The notes beneath the pieces are model-generated. The model worked only from the letters and a program-made list of their open reading frames with translations. It searched no databases and had not been told where the DNA came from. From NCBI RefSeq assembly GCF_014230355.1, contig NZ_JACLAX010000004.1, forward strand, positions 1 through 64,000: a DNA stretch of 64,000 bases, written 5' to 3'. Shown piece after piece: positions 27,477 through 37,567 of this stretch (its first letter is position 1; each line of letters opens with the position of its first letter). The DNA comes from Novosphingobium piscinae. GTDB lineage: Bacteria; Pseudomonadota; Alphaproteobacteria; Sphingomonadales; Sphingomonadaceae. A program made the translations under genes and the position numbers.

Positions 27477-28295
27477 TCACCTCAGCGCGCCGGCGACCAG
27501 CTTGTGCAGCTTGGAGTGCAGGCTGTCATTGCCGGCCAGCACCTCGTCGGCACAGATCGCCTCGGACTGGCCCTTGTAGTTGGTCACGAAGCCGCCGGCC
27601 TCACGCACCAGCAGGCAGCCCGCCGCGCTGTCCCAGCTCTGCAGCCCCGATTCCCAGAACCCGTCGAAGCGCCCGGCCGCGACCCAGGCCAGATCGAGCG
27701 CCGCCGAGCCGAACCGGCGGATGCCCGCCACCTCGGGCCCGATCGCGCCGAAGATCCGCGCCCACTGACCGAAATCGCCATGCCCGGCAAAGGGGATGCC
27801 GGTAGCGATCAGCGCCTCGTCGAGCTGCCGGCGGGCCGAGACGCGCAGGCGCTTGTCCTGCAGCCAGGCGCCGCGGGTCTTCTCGGCCCAGAAGCTCTCG
27901 TCGGTGACCGGCTGGTAGACCAGCGCCGCGGTCACATCGCCCCATCCTCGGCCATCGAGCCGCGGCTCCTGCACCGCGATCGAGATCGCGAAGTGCGGAA
28001 TGCCGTGCAGGAAGTTGCTGGTCCCGTCGAGCGGATCGATGATGAAGCGCGGCTTGCCCTCCTCACCGGGAAACTCGCCCGATTCCTCGAGCACGAAGCC
28101 CCAGTCCGGACGCGCCAGCTTGAGCTCGTCATAAAGCGTGCGCTCGGCGGCACGATCGGCCTTCGAGACGAAGTCCGCCGGACCCTTGCGGCTGACCTGC
28201 AGGTGCTCGATCTCGCCGAAGTCGCGGCGCAGGCGCTGCCCCGCCTTGCGCGCGGCCTTTTCCATGACCCGGATCAGGCCGGACACAACAGCCAT
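27477..28295 (-). CDS. Inositol monophosphatase family protein (SuhB-like)
   Basis: A 272-residue Mg-dependent phosphomonoesterase of the IMPase fold. Metal-binding motifs are present: EESGE (with FVLEESG), DPLDGTSNFLHG and SWDSAAG. Length and motifs fit bacterial IMPase/SuhB proteins, which dephosphorylate inositol-1-phosphate or related sugars and in some bacteria also act in ribosome biogenesis. The start at 28295 lies 6 bases after the efp stop codon, so the gene is probably cotranscribed with efp. Confidence 0.9.
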   Translation of the reverse strand: MAVVSGLIRVMEKAARKAGQRLRRDFGEIEHLQVSRKGPADFVSKADRAAERTLYDELKLARPDWGFVLEESGEFPGEEGKPRFIIDPLDGTSNFLHGIPHFAISIAVQEPRLDGRGWGDVTAALVYQPVTDESFWAEKTRGAWLQDKRLRVSARRQLDEALIATGIPFAGHGDFGQWARIFGAIGPEVAGIRRFGSAALDLAWVAAGRFDGFWESGLQSWDSAAGCLLVREAGGFVTNYKGQSEAICADEVLAGNDSLHSKLHKLVAGALR

Positions 28296-28301
28296 GAGCG
28301 A

Positions 28302-28868
28302 TCAGCCCGCCTTGCCGACGTAGGTGCGCTCGTAGACGTCCACCACGATCCGCGTACCGCTCTCGATGTGCGGCGGCACCATCACGCGCACGCCGTTGTC
28401 GAGGATCGCGGGCTTGTAGCTCGACGAGGCGGTCTGCCCCTTCACCACGGCATCGGCCTCGACGATGGTCGCCTCGACCTGCTCGGGCAGCTGCACCGAG
28501 ATCGGGCGTTCGTCATACATTTCGAGCAGGACGGTCATGCCGTCCTGGAGGAAGGCGTCGGCGCCGCCGAGGAGGTCCTTGGGCAGGGTGATCTGGTCGT
28601 AGGTCTCCACGTCCATGAACACCAGGTCATCGCCCTCGACGTAGAGGAACTGGAAGTCCTTGGTGTCAAGGCGGACGCGCTCGACCGTGTCGGCGCTGCG
28701 GAAGCGCACGTTGGTCTTGCGGCCATCGATCAGGTTCTTCATCTCGACCTGCATGAAGGCCCCGCCCTTGCCCGGCTGGGTGTGCTGGGTCTTGGCGACC
28801 TTCCAGATGCCCTTTTCATATTCCAGGATATTGCCGGGGCGGATGTCGACGCCGCTGATCTTCGCCAT
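28302..28868 (-). CDS. efp: Translation elongation factor P
   Basis: A 188-residue elongation factor that rescues ribosomes stalled at polyproline. The N-terminal KOW-like domain carries the modifiable Lys34 in the loop QPGKGGAF, followed by two OB domains ending in [18 protein letters not shown]. The Lys at the loop tip implies modification of the EpmA/EpmB (beta-lysylation) sort or a related route rather than rhamnosylation. I chose the ATG at 28868; the frame extends upstream without EF-P sequence. Confidence 0.97.
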   Translation of the reverse strand: MAKISGVDIRPGNILEYEKGIWKVAKTQHTQPGKGGAFMQVEMKNLIDGRKTNVRFRSADTVERVRLDTKDFQFLYVEGDDLVFMDVETYDQITLPKDLLGGADAFLQDGMTVLLEMYDERPISVQLPEQVEATIVEADAVVKGQTASSSYKPAILDNGVRVMVPPHIESGTRIVVDVYERTYVGKAG

Positions 28869-29016
28869 GGGGATGCCTTCACAGATTGGGAAAGAGCGAG
28901 AAGTCTCGGAACGCGCGCCCTTAGCGCGGGGCGGACCGGACGGCAAGCGGGGCCGGTTGGCTTGCGCCCGCCTGCCGGTGCTGGTCCGGCGGGCGGCAAG
29001 CTGCTAACCGGGAGCC

Positions 29017-29385
29017 ATGTCCAGACGCGCCCTGTTCTGCTCGCTTGTCCTGCTCGCCCTGCCGGTCCCGCTGGTGGCCGCACCGGGCGGGCCGATCGGA
29101 GTCCTGCCGCTCGGCCGCTATGCCTGCGAGCTGCCCGGTGATGTCGAGGGCCCGGTCGGCGTGCGCGAGCCCGCTGCCGATTTCACCGTCACCTACGGTT
29201 CGACCTACCGCACGCCCGCCGGCAAAGGCACCTACCTGCTGACCGGCGACCGGGTGAGCTTTACCTCGGGCCCGATCCGGGGCGCGCACTACCAGCGGAC
29301 GGGGACCACCTTTCTGCGCCAGACCCTGCCCGACGGCACTCCGGGCCGCCTGCGCTGCGTCCGGCAGGGCGGCCTGTCGCGTTAA
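29017..29385 (+). CDS. Small secreted hypothetical protein
   Basis: A 122-residue protein with an N-terminal signal peptide (hydrophobic LFCSLVLLALPVPLVAA, cleavage probably after AAP/VAA). The mature part contains two Cys (YACELPG and LRCVRQ) that could form a disulfide, and reads as a small beta-rich domain. I do not recognise the family. It is divergent from efp, about 150 bases away, and its stop codon overlaps that of thiE in the opposite orientation (TTAA at 29382-29385). Confidence 0.7.
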   Translation: MSRRALFCSLVLLALPVPLVAAPGGPIGVLPLGRYACELPGDVEGPVGVREPAADFTVTYGSTYRTPAGKGTYLLTGDRVSFTSGPIRGAHYQRTGTTFLRQTLPDGTPGRLRCVRQGGLSR

Positions 29386-30020
29386 GCCGGCAGGCCCAGC
29401 GCTGCGGTGAAGGCCGCCACGGCAGCGGCCTCGTCACCGCTCCAGACCGCACCTGACACGGCGACGAAATCGGCCCCGGCCTCGGCCAGGGCGGCGCAGG
29501 TGTCGGGGGTGATCCCGCCGATCGCCACGCAGGGCAGCTCGAAAAAGGTCTGCCACCAGGTGAGGATCTCGGGCGTGGCATGATGCTTCACCGCCTTGGT
29601 GGCCGTCGGGTAGAAGGCCCCGAAGGCGACATAGTCGGCCCCGGCCTCGCCCGCGTCCATCGCGAAATGGCGGCTGTCATGGCAGGTTACCCCGATCTGA
29701 GCGGTCCGGCCCAGCCGCTCGCGCGCCTCGCGCGGGTCGCCATCGTCCTGGCCAAGGTGGACCCCGTCGGCGCCGAGCCGCTTGGCCAGGCTGATCGAAT
29801 CGTTGACGATGAAGGCCACCTCACGGTCGGCGCAGATCCGTTGCAGCGGCTCTGCCAGCTTGGCCGCGGTGTGTTCATCCACATCCTTGACGCGGAACTG
29901 GAAGGCCGCCACCGGCCCGGCATCGAGTGCCCTGGCGAGCCGGTCGGGGAAGCCGCCGCCGACCTCGCCCGGAGATATCAGGTAGAGCTGGGTGGGCAGG
30001 CGCTGGATCTCGTAAACCAT
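29382..30020 (-). CDS. thiE: Thiamine phosphate synthase ThiE
   Basis: A 212-residue TIM-barrel enzyme joining the pyrimidine and thiazole halves of thiamine. Features are FQFRVKD, FIVNDSISLAKRLGADGVHLGQDD and GAFYPTATK, then VAIGGITPDTCAALAEAGADFVAVSGAVW at the phosphate-binding end. Some positions differ from E. coli-type ThiE, as in the alphaproteobacterial subgroup, so a ThiE-like role in TenI-type salvage is possible. No TPP riboswitch is visible in the 75 bases before the next gene. Confidence 0.88.
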   Translation of the reverse strand: MVYEIQRLPTQLYLISPGEVGGGFPDRLARALDAGPVAAFQFRVKDVDEHTAAKLAEPLQRICADREVAFIVNDSISLAKRLGADGVHLGQDDGDPREARERLGRTAQIGVTCHDSRHFAMDAGEAGADYVAFGAFYPTATKAVKHHATPEILTWWQTFFELPCVAIGGITPDTCAALAEAGADFVAVSGAVWSGDEAAAVAAFTAALGLPA

Positions 30021-30095
30021 GCGCCGCTCCTAGACGGGCTTGCGCAACAGGACAATGGCGCCAGACTGCCCACCCCGAGCCAGAAAGATCGCGCC

Positions 30096-30524
30096 GTGCC
30101 CCAGTCCACCCGCCGTGCCCCATGGCATGCCGCACTTGCCCTCTTCGCGTTCGCCGGCCTGTCCGCCGGCTGCATCACGATCCGCACGCTGGACGATGGC
30201 GTGGCCCGCGCCCGGTTGGGCGAGAGCCTGCGCACTGGCCCGGTCACGCTCATCCCTGACCAGCTGGTCGAGGACAGCCGCTGCCCGGACGGGGTGAGCT
30301 GCGTCCAGGCCGGTACGGTGCGCGTCGCGGTCCGCATCGGCGACCGCCCGGCCGAGGTCGCGCTTGACCGCCCGCTGGCCGTGGCCGGCGGCACGCTGGC
30401 GCTGGTCGAGGCCTATCCGCTGCCCCGCGACAAGGTGCGCCGTTATCCGGACGAGTACCGCTTCGGCTTCCGCTGGTCGCCGCAGCCGCCGCCCGCCGGA
30501 TCCGGACAGGCGGCGCGAGACTAG
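30096..30524 (+). CDS. Small secreted or lipoprotein-like hypothetical protein
   Basis: A 142-residue protein starting at GTG 30096, with AGAAAGA a few bases upstream; nearby ATGs are out of frame. The N-terminus is hydrophobic (HAALALFAFAGLSAGC) and the Cys could be a lipidation site, although the lipobox is not ideal. The mature part contains SRCPDGVSCVQAGTVRVAV, a pattern seen in small secreted sphingomonad proteins of unknown function. It lies between thiE (divergent) and the EVE gene; its stop overlaps the EVE stop in CTAG. Confidence 0.65.
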   Translation: MPQSTRRAPWHAALALFAFAGLSAGCITIRTLDDGVARARLGESLRTGPVTLIPDQLVEDSRCPDGVSCVQAGTVRVAVRIGDRPAEVALDRPLAVAGGTLALVEAYPLPRDKVRRYPDEYRFGFRWSPQPPPAGSGQAARD

Positions 30525-30961
30525 GCCGTCTCGCCCGCCATCCGCAGGATCTGGGCCCAATGGCCGGGGGTCACCTCGGCCACGGACAGGCGGCTGAGCC
30601 GCAACAGCTCCATGTCGGCCAGCGCGGGTTCGGCCTTGATCTCGGCCAGCGTCACCGGCCGGGCGATCCGGCGTACCGGCTTGACCTTGACCGCGGCCCA
30701 CTTGCCTTCGGGATCGGTCGGATCGGTCAGCCCGCCCTGGCTGATCGTGACGATCCCGACGATCTCCTTGCCGATGTTCGAATGGTAGAAAAACGCCAGA
30801 TCACCCACCTGCATCGAGCGCAGGTTGTTGGCCGCGCGGTGGTTGCGCACGCCGTCCCAGGTGCCTTCGCCCTCGGCCAGCAGATCGTCCCACGAATAGG
30901 CATCGGGCTCGGACTTCATCAGCCACAGGCGGTCGGACAGGGCGGGATTGATTTCGGTCAT
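30521..30961 (-). CDS. EVE domain-containing protein
   Basis: A 146-residue single-domain protein of the EVE (PUA-like) fold, which recognises modified bases in DNA or RNA in the studied members. Marks are the start LWLMKSEPDAYSWDDL, TWDGVRNHRAANNLRSMQVGDLAFFYHS and a C-terminal RLSVAEVTPGHW. I chose the ATG at 30961 in front of the conserved segment. Its stop overlaps that of the convergent upstream gene. No adjacent nuclease or methylase suggests a specific partner. Confidence 0.92.
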   Translation of the reverse strand: MTEINPALSDRLWLMKSEPDAYSWDDLLAEGEGTWDGVRNHRAANNLRSMQVGDLAFFYHSNIGKEIVGIVTISQGGLTDPTDPEGKWAAVKVKPVRRIARPVTLAEIKAEPALADMELLRLSRLSVAEVTPGHWAQILRMAGETA

Positions 30962-31023
30962 GTCAGGCGCTCGCAAACCGGTTATGGGGTGCGCCTTACG
31001 CGCAAACTTCGGATCTTCACAAC

Positions 31024-31962
31024 ATGCCCCTGACGACTCTCCCCGTGCTTTCGCTGGCCGACGCGCCCGCCGCCTTCTCGGCCGCGATCGGTGCCTCGTT
31101 CCGCACCTTCGGCTTTGCTATGGTGTGCGACCACGGGATCGACCCTGCCCTGATCGCGCGGGCCTGGGACCTGACCGAAGCCTTCTTCGCCCTGCCCGAA
31201 GACGAAAAGCGCAGCTACTTCACGCCCGAGCTGGCCGGCGCGCGCGGCTATACCCCGTTCGGGCGGGAGATCGCCAAGGGCGCCAGGGTGAGCGACCTGA
31301 AGGAGTTCTGGCACGTCGGCCGCGACCTGCCCGAAGGCCACCGGCTGCTCGACGCCTCGATGCCCCACAACATCTGGCCGGCGCGCCCGGCCGGCTTCCG
31401 CGAGACCTTCGAGGCGCTCTATGCCGCCTTCGATGCCGCGGGCGCCACGATCCTGTCGCGCATCGCGGTCGATCTCGGCCTGGCCCCCGACTGGTTCGAT
31501 CCGGCCATCGCCGAGGGCAACTCGGTGCTGCGCCTGCTGCACTATCCGCCGATCCCCCATGCACCGGAAGGCGCGATCCGCGCCGGCGCGCACGAGGACA
31601 TCAACCTGATCACCCTGCTGCTCGGCGCCGAGGAGGCCGGGCTGGAACTGCTGACCAAGGAGGGTGAATGGATCGAGGTGGCGCCTCCGCCGGGCGCGCT
31701 GGTGGTCAACATCGGCGACATGCTGCAGCGGCTGACCAACCACGTCCTGCCCTCGACCACCCACCGCGTGCGCAACCCGGCCGGCGAACGCGCCGGGTTC
31801 AGCCGCTATTCGATGCCGTTCTTCCTCCATCTGTGCAGCGATTTCCCCTTCGTGACCCTGCCGCAGTGCATCTCGGCCGAGAACCCGGACCGCTATCCGG
31901 TGTCGATCACCGCCGACGAGTACCTGCAGGAGCGCCTGCGCGAGATCGGCCTGAAGCGCTGA
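31024..31962 (+). CDS. Isopenicillin N synthase-family 2-oxoglutarate/Fe(II) oxygenase
   Basis: A 312-residue non-heme iron dioxygenase. The N-terminal DIOX_N half (FRTFGFAMVCDHGID) is followed by the double-stranded beta-helix with the metal triad in GAHEDINLITLL (HxD) and STTHRVRNP (distal His), and the 2-oxoglutarate Arg in RYSMPFF context. The substrate is unknown; members act on varied small molecules, and alphaproteobacteria carry several. It is divergent from the EVE gene and monocistronic or leads into the GGDEF-EAL gene after 90 bases. Confidence 0.9.
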   Translation: MPLTTLPVLSLADAPAAFSAAIGASFRTFGFAMVCDHGIDPALIARAWDLTEAFFALPEDEKRSYFTPELAGARGYTPFGREIAKGARVSDLKEFWHVGRDLPEGHRLLDASMPHNIWPARPAGFRETFEALYAAFDAAGATILSRIAVDLGLAPDWFDPAIAEGNSVLRLLHYPPIPHAPEGAIRAGAHEDINLITLLLGAEEAGLELLTKEGEWIEVAPPPGALVVNIGDMLQRLTNHVLPSTTHRVRNPAGERAGFSRYSMPFFLHLCSDFPFVTLPQCISAENPDRYPVSITADEYLQERLREIGLKR

Positions 31963-32053
31963 ACCGGCGCAGCGGGCAGGCGTTTCGGCGCCGTTTACAG
32001 ATCGGCAACTCCCCTGCGGCATAATCGCGGCGCGCAAGCTGCAAGGAACGCGC

Positions 32054-33766
32054 GTGGCCGCCGAACGACCCAGAACTCCCGCCGACGAGCCGGGCCCGAG
32101 CGGCCCGCACGGACCCGCGCCGGCGGTGGACCGGGCCGACCGCGACCTGATGGCCCTGGCCATCGCCAGCGCCGCGGTGATCATGTTCGTCGGCAACGGG
32201 GCCAGCATCATGCCGGTGGTGGTGCGCGCGCTGCAGGGCGCCGGCCTGCCACCCGACCGCCTGCTGACCAATGCCCTGCTGCTCAACATCGCGCTGATCA
32301 TCTTCGGGCTGCGCCGCTACCGCGACCTCGTCGAGGAGGTGCGCGAGCGCCGGCTGGCCGAAACCCGCGCCCGCGAGCTGGCCGACCACGACCCCCTCAC
32401 CGGCTGCCTCAACCGCCGCGCCATCGCCCGTGCCACCGACGACCTGATCGCCGGCAGCAGCGCCCGCGGCGAGGAGGTCGGCTTCCTGATGATCGACGTC
32501 GACAACTTCAAGCGGATCAACGATGCCAACGGCCACAGCGTCGGTGACGGGGTGCTGCAGGTCTGCGCCCGCCGCATTGCCGAGCTGCTCCCGCCGCGCG
32601 GCCTGCTGGCCCGGCTCGGCGGCGACGAATTCGCCTGCGTGGTGCCTTTCGCCGCCGGCCGGCCCGAACCGGTCGAGGACTTCGCCCGCCGCATCGCCCA
32701 GCACGTCGCCCGCCCGGTCCCGGTAACCCGCGGAGAGCTGGAGGTGACCGTGTCGGTCGGCATCGCCCGATCCGACGCGCTCGGCGACCAGGACGTGCTC
32801 GATGCCCAGGCCCTGCTGCACAAGGCCGGCATCGCGATGTACCAGGCCAAGAAGGCGGGCAAGAACAACCACCGCTGGTTCGATCCGGCGATGGAGCGCG
32901 ACCTGCGCGACCGCCATGCGCTCGAGCGGGCGCTGCGCAGCGGCATCGCCGCGGGCGATTTCGTGCCCTACTACCAGCAACAGATCGATATCGCGACCGG
33001 CCGGATCACCGGGTTCGAGATGCTCGCGCGGTGGCAGTCCGAGCGCTACGGCCATATCGGGCCGGAAGACTTCATCCCCCTGGCCGAAGAGATCGGGGTG
33101 ATCGGTGACCTGTCCGAACGGCTGATCCGTCAGGCCCTGCACGATGCCCGCGAGTGGGATCCGGCCCTGACCCTGGCCGTCAACATTTCGCCGCTTCAGC
33201 TGCGCGATCCGTGGTTCGCGCAGCGGCTGCTCAAATTGCTGATCGAGTCCAACTTCCCGCCGCACCGGCTCGAACTGGAGGTCACCGAGACCTGCCTGCA
33301 CGAGAACCTCGCGCAGGTCCGCTCGCTGCTGGTCAGCCTGCGCAACCAGGGCATCACCATCTCGCTCGACGATTTCGGCTCGGGCTACAGCTCGCTCTCG
33401 CAGCTGCAGAGCCTCCCGTTCGACCGGCTCAAGATCGACCGGGCCTTCGTCAGCCCGATGACCGGCTGCGCGGAAAGCGCGACGATCGTGCGCGCCATCT
33501 CCTCGCTCGGCGAAGGGCTGGGCCTGCCGGTCACCGCCGAAGGGGTGGAAAGCGCCGAGATCGCGGCCGAACTGCGCGAGCTGGGCAACCTGCAGGCGCA
33601 GGGCTATCTCTATGGCCGGCCGGAATCCGCGGAACAGACCCGCGCCCGGCTGGCGGCCCTGGGACTCATCGCCAGCCCGGCCCTGCCCGCCCCTGCGGCT
33701 CCCGACGCAGCAGCCCCCGCCGGGACCGCGCCCGGACCGGCCGATCCGCTGTCCGACGTGGCCTGA
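32054..33766 (+). CDS. GGDEF-EAL bifunctional cyclic-di-GMP protein
   Basis: A 570-residue membrane protein. Two hydrophobic segments (about 33-50 and 70-86) and a short coiled coil precede a GGDEF domain (DHDPLTGCLNRRA; intact GGDEF) and an EAL domain. The EAL motif reads EML, but the other catalytic features are kept: NISPLQL, EVTETCL, DDFGSGYSSL, KIDRAFV and EGVES. The inhibitory I-site before GGDEF is PPRG instead of RxxD. The start is GTG at 32054 with AAGGA upstream. It likely makes and/or breaks c-di-GMP. Confidence 0.92.
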   Translation: MAAERPRTPADEPGPSGPHGPAPAVDRADRDLMALAIASAAVIMFVGNGASIMPVVVRALQGAGLPPDRLLTNALLLNIALIIFGLRRYRDLVEEVRERRLAETRARELADHDPLTGCLNRRAIARATDDLIAGSSARGEEVGFLMIDVDNFKRINDANGHSVGDGVLQVCARRIAELLPPRGLLARLGGDEFACVVPFAAGRPEPVEDFARRIAQHVARPVPVTRGELEVTVSVGIARSDALGDQDVLDAQALLHKAGIAMYQAKKAGKNNHRWFDPAMERDLRDRHALERALRSGIAAGDFVPYYQQQIDIATGRITGFEMLARWQSERYGHIGPEDFIPLAEEIGVIGDLSERLIRQALHDAREWDPALTLAVNISPLQLRDPWFAQRLLKLLIESNFPPHRLELEVTETCLHENLAQVRSLLVSLRNQGITISLDDFGSGYSSLSQLQSLPFDRLKIDRAFVSPMTGCAESATIVRAISSLGEGLGLPVTAEGVESAEIAAELRELGNLQAQGYLYGRPESAEQTRARLAALGLIASPALPAPAAPDAAAPAGTAPGPADPLSDVA

Positions 33767-33832
33767 GGCCCGGCCGCGCCCGCCGCACAAAAGGGGTGCC
33801 ACCGGCGGCGCCGATGCTCTAGACGCTGCCCC

Positions 33833-34645
<813 letters not shown>

Positions 34646-34654
34646 GGCGGCGTC

Positions 34655-35830
34655 ATGGCGGTGCAGGTTGCCTCGCTCGGCTGCCGGATGAACCTTGCCG
34701 AGGGCGAGCGGCTGCGCGCCCTGCTCGGGGGCGCCGACGACCTCGTCGTGGTCAACTCCTGCGCGGTCACCGCCGAGGCGGTGCGCCAGACCCGCCAGAC
34801 CATCCGCCGGCTGCGCCGCGCCAACCCCGATGCCCGGCTGATCGTCACCGGCTGCGCGGCCGAGACCGACCGGGCCGCGCTGGCCGGAATGAGCGAGGTT
34901 GACGGTCTGGTCGGCAATGCCGGCAAGCTCGATCCGCGCGCGTGGAACGTGCCCGCGGTGCCGCCGCAGGTTCGTCCCGGCGCCTACACCCGCGCCTATG
35001 TCCCGGTGCAGAACGGCTGCGACCATGCCTGCACCTTCTGCATCATCCCGCAGGGCCGCGGGCCGAGCCGCTCGGTCCCGCTGGCCGAGGCGGTCGCCAC
35101 GGTGGCGCGCCACCATGCCGCCGGCGCGGCCGAAGTGGTACTGACCGGGGGCGACCTCACCTCCTGGGGACATGATCTGCCGGGAGCACCGGCGCTGGGC
35201 ACCCTGGTCGCCGAGATCCTGCGCGCGGTGCCGGGCCTGCCGCGGCTGCGGCTGTCCTCGGTCGACGGGATCGAGCTGGACCCGCTGCTGTGCGAGCTGA
35301 TCGGCACCGAGCCGCGCCTGATGCCGCACCTGCACCTTTCGCTGCAGCACGGGCACGACCTGATCCTCAAGCGGATGAAGCGCCGTCACACCATGGCGCA
35401 GACCCATGCCCTGGTCGCCGCGCTGCGCGCGGGGCGCCCCGATCTGGCGCTGGGGGCCGACCTGATCGCCGGCTTCCCCACCGAGGACGAGACGATGCAC
35501 CGCGCCAGCCTGGCCGCGATTGCCGAGCTGCAGTTGGTCCACGCCCACATCTTTCCCTTTTCGCCCCGACCCGGCACCCCGGCGGCGCGCATGCCGCAGC
35601 TTCCGCGCGAGGTGGTGCGCGCCCGCGCGGCCGAGCTGCGGGCCGCGGTGGCCGAGGTGCGCCTGGCCTGGCTGCATTCGCTGCGCGGCCGGGCGCTCTC
35701 GGTGCTTGCCGAAAGCGACGGGACCGGCCATGCGGAAAACTTCGCCCAGGTGCGGCTTGCGCCGGGCACACCGCGTGGACAGATCGTGACCGTGATACCC
35801 GACCGGATCGTTGAAGGCCTGCTGGCATGA
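34655..35830 (+). CDS. mtaB: tRNA t6A37 methylthiotransferase MtaB
   Basis: A 391-residue radical SAM enzyme that adds a methylthio group to N6-threonylcarbamoyladenosine-37 in tRNAs reading ANN codons. An N-terminal UPF0004 domain (SLGCRMNLAEGE, NSCAVT, VTGCAAE) binds the second cluster; the radical SAM motif is CDHACTFC. The segment LSLQHGHDLILKRMKRRHT is typical of the family. The ATG at 34655 has a start 9 bases after dapF; the stop overlaps ftsY in an ATGA. Confidence 0.94.
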   Translation: MAVQVASLGCRMNLAEGERLRALLGGADDLVVVNSCAVTAEAVRQTRQTIRRLRRANPDARLIVTGCAAETDRAALAGMSEVDGLVGNAGKLDPRAWNVPAVPPQVRPGAYTRAYVPVQNGCDHACTFCIIPQGRGPSRSVPLAEAVATVARHHAAGAAEVVLTGGDLTSWGHDLPGAPALGTLVAEILRAVPGLPRLRLSSVDGIELDPLLCELIGTEPRLMPHLHLSLQHGHDLILKRMKRRHTMAQTHALVAALRAGRPDLALGADLIAGFPTEDETMHRASLAAIAELQLVHAHIFPFSPRPGTPAARMPQLPREVVRARAAELRAAVAEVRLAWLHSLRGRALSVLAESDGTGHAENFAQVRLAPGTPRGQIVTVIPDRIVEGLLA

Positions 35831-36774
35831 CCGCCGATACCCCCCCGCCTACCGCGGCGCCCTCGTGGACCGACCGCCTGTTCGGCGGCCTGCGCAAGAC
35901 CTCCGAGCGGCTGGGCGAGAACCTCTCGGGGATCGTCAGCAAGACCCGGCTCGACGACAACCAGCTCGACGACATCGAGGATGCGCTGATCCTGTCCGAC
36001 CTTGGCCCCCGCGCCGCCGCGCGGATCCGCGCGCGCCTCGCCGAGGAGCGGTTCGAGCGCGGGGCCGACGAGCAGGCGATCAAGGAGGCCGTCGCCAAGG
36101 AGATCGCGGCGATCCTTCGGCCGGTGGCCCGCCCGCTCGAGCTTACCGCCTTCCCGCGCCCGCAGGTGATCCTGGTGATCGGGGTCAACGGTTCGGGCAA
36201 GACCACCACCATCGCCAAGCTGGGTCACCTGTTCCAGGAGCAGGACTATGCGGTGATGTTCGCCGCGGGCGATACCTTCCGCGCCGCCGCGATCGGACAG
36301 CTCGGGATCTGGGCCGAGCGGCTCGGCGTGCCGATCGTCAAGGGACCCGAGGGCGGCGATCCGGCCTCGATCGTGTTCGACGCGGTCAAGCTGGCAACCG
36401 AGCGGGGCACCGATGCCCTGGTGGTCGATACCGCCGGGCGCCTCCACAACCGCCGCGAACTGATGGACGAGCTGGCCAAGATCCGCCGCGTGCTCGGCCG
36501 GCTCAATCCTGCGGCGCCGCATGACGTGGTGCTGGTGCTCGATGCCACCAACGGCCAGAACGCGCTCCAGCAGATCGAGATCTTCCGCGAGGTCGCAGGT
36601 GTGACGGGGCTGGTCATGACCAAGCTCGACGGCACGGCCCGCGGCGGCGTGCTGGTGGCCGCGGCCGAGCAGTTCGGCCTGCCGATCCACGCCATCGGCG
36701 TGGGCGAGAAGATGGACGACCTGCGTCCGTTCGACCCCGACCTGGTTGCCCGGGTCATCGCCGGAGTGGCCTGA
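35827..36774 (+). CDS. ftsY: Signal recognition particle receptor FtsY
   Basis: A 315-residue GTPase that docks the SRP-ribosome complex at the inner membrane. The N domain (TSERLGENLSGIVSKT) is followed by the G domain: G1 GVNGSGKTTT, DTFRAAA, G3 DTAGR, and G4 TKLDGTARGG. It lacks the long acidic A domain of E. coli FtsY, as usual in alphaproteobacteria. It overlaps mtaB by 4 bases and shares one base (TGATG) with the yciB start. Confidence 0.97.
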   Translation: MTADTPPPTAAPSWTDRLFGGLRKTSERLGENLSGIVSKTRLDDNQLDDIEDALILSDLGPRAAARIRARLAEERFERGADEQAIKEAVAKEIAAILRPVARPLELTAFPRPQVILVIGVNGSGKTTTIAKLGHLFQEQDYAVMFAAGDTFRAAAIGQLGIWAERLGVPIVKGPEGGDPASIVFDAVKLATERGTDALVVDTAGRLHNRRELMDELAKIRRVLGRLNPAAPHDVVLVLDATNGQNALQQIEIFREVAGVTGLVMTKLDGTARGGVLVAAAEQFGLPIHAIGVGEKMDDLRPFDPDLVARVIAGVA

Positions 36775-37448
36775 TGAACGCGCCTGCCAGCAAGCCGAAG
36801 TCCGGGCCGAAGTCCGGCTGGCTCAACCTGCTGGTGGACTACGGTCCACTGCTGGTGTTCTTCCTCGTCTATCGCCACTACGCCCCCGGCAAGGGCGCGC
36901 ATGGCGTGCAGGAGGTCACTGCCGTGATCTTCGGCACCATGGCCTTCATGGTCGCCTCGGTCGCGGCGCTGGTCTTCTCCAAGCTGCGGCTCGGCCACAT
37001 CTCGCCGATGCTGTGGCTGACCACGGCAATGATCATCGGGTTCGGGGCGATCACCATCTACACCCAGGATCCGGTGTGGATCCGCCACAAGCCGACCGCG
37101 GTCTACCTGCTCTTCGCGACGATCCTGCTGGGCGGGCTGTGGCGCGGCAAGGCGCTGCTCAAGGTCCTGCTCGAGGCCGCCTTCGAAGGGCTTGACGATC
37201 GTGGCTGGTGGCTGCTCTCGCGCAACTGGGCGGTGTTCTTCCTGGTCCTCGCCGCGCTCAACGAAGGGCTCAACTGGAAGCACGACGGACAGTTCTATGT
37301 CCCGATGGAAACGTGGATCGCGGCCAAGCTGTGGCTGTTCATGCCGCTGTCCTTCCTGTTCACCTTCGTGCACCTGCCGATGCTGATGCGCCATGGCCTC
37401 GGCGCCGAGGCGCAGGGTGAGGCCGTGGGCGAGACCCCGCACGACTGA
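36774..37448 (+). CDS. yciB: Inner membrane-spanning protein YciB (septation protein IspZ/A)
   Basis: A 224-residue membrane protein with about six helices, of the intracellular septation protein A family (YciB), which is linked to cell-envelope and septum synthesis. The segment LLVDYGPLLVFFLVYRHY near the N-terminus and MLWLTTAMIIGFGAITIYTQ-like sequence are family marks, as is SRNWAVFFLVLAALNE. Coupled to ftsY by TGATG. A short palindrome (CCCGG-AAAA-CCGGG) follows the stop codon. Confidence 0.9.
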   Translation: MNAPASKPKSGPKSGWLNLLVDYGPLLVFFLVYRHYAPGKGAHGVQEVTAVIFGTMAFMVASVAALVFSKLRLGHISPMLWLTTAMIIGFGAITIYTQDPVWIRHKPTAVYLLFATILLGGLWRGKALLKVLLEAAFEGLDDRGWWLLSRNWAVFFLVLAALNEGLNWKHDGQFYVPMETWIAAKLWLFMPLSFLFTFVHLPMLMRHGLGAEAQGEAVGETPHD

Positions 37449-37567
37449 ACCGGCCCGAAGGCCCGGAAAACCGGGTGACATTCTTGCGAGGATGTCGCAT
37501 TACCGCCCGCAGCGACGGACGAGACGTTCCGCGCATGAGACAAACTGCGATTTCCTAGGGGGAATGA

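Noticed and set aside
30021..30095. TPP riboswitch upstream of thiE
   Set aside because: The gap to the divergent gene is too short and lacks the conserved CTGAGA and pyrimidine-arm motifs.
37477..37496. GACAT/ATGTC inverted repeat before the PuuD-like gene
   Set aside because: Only five bases per arm at a 10-base spacing; no known regulator motif matches well enough.
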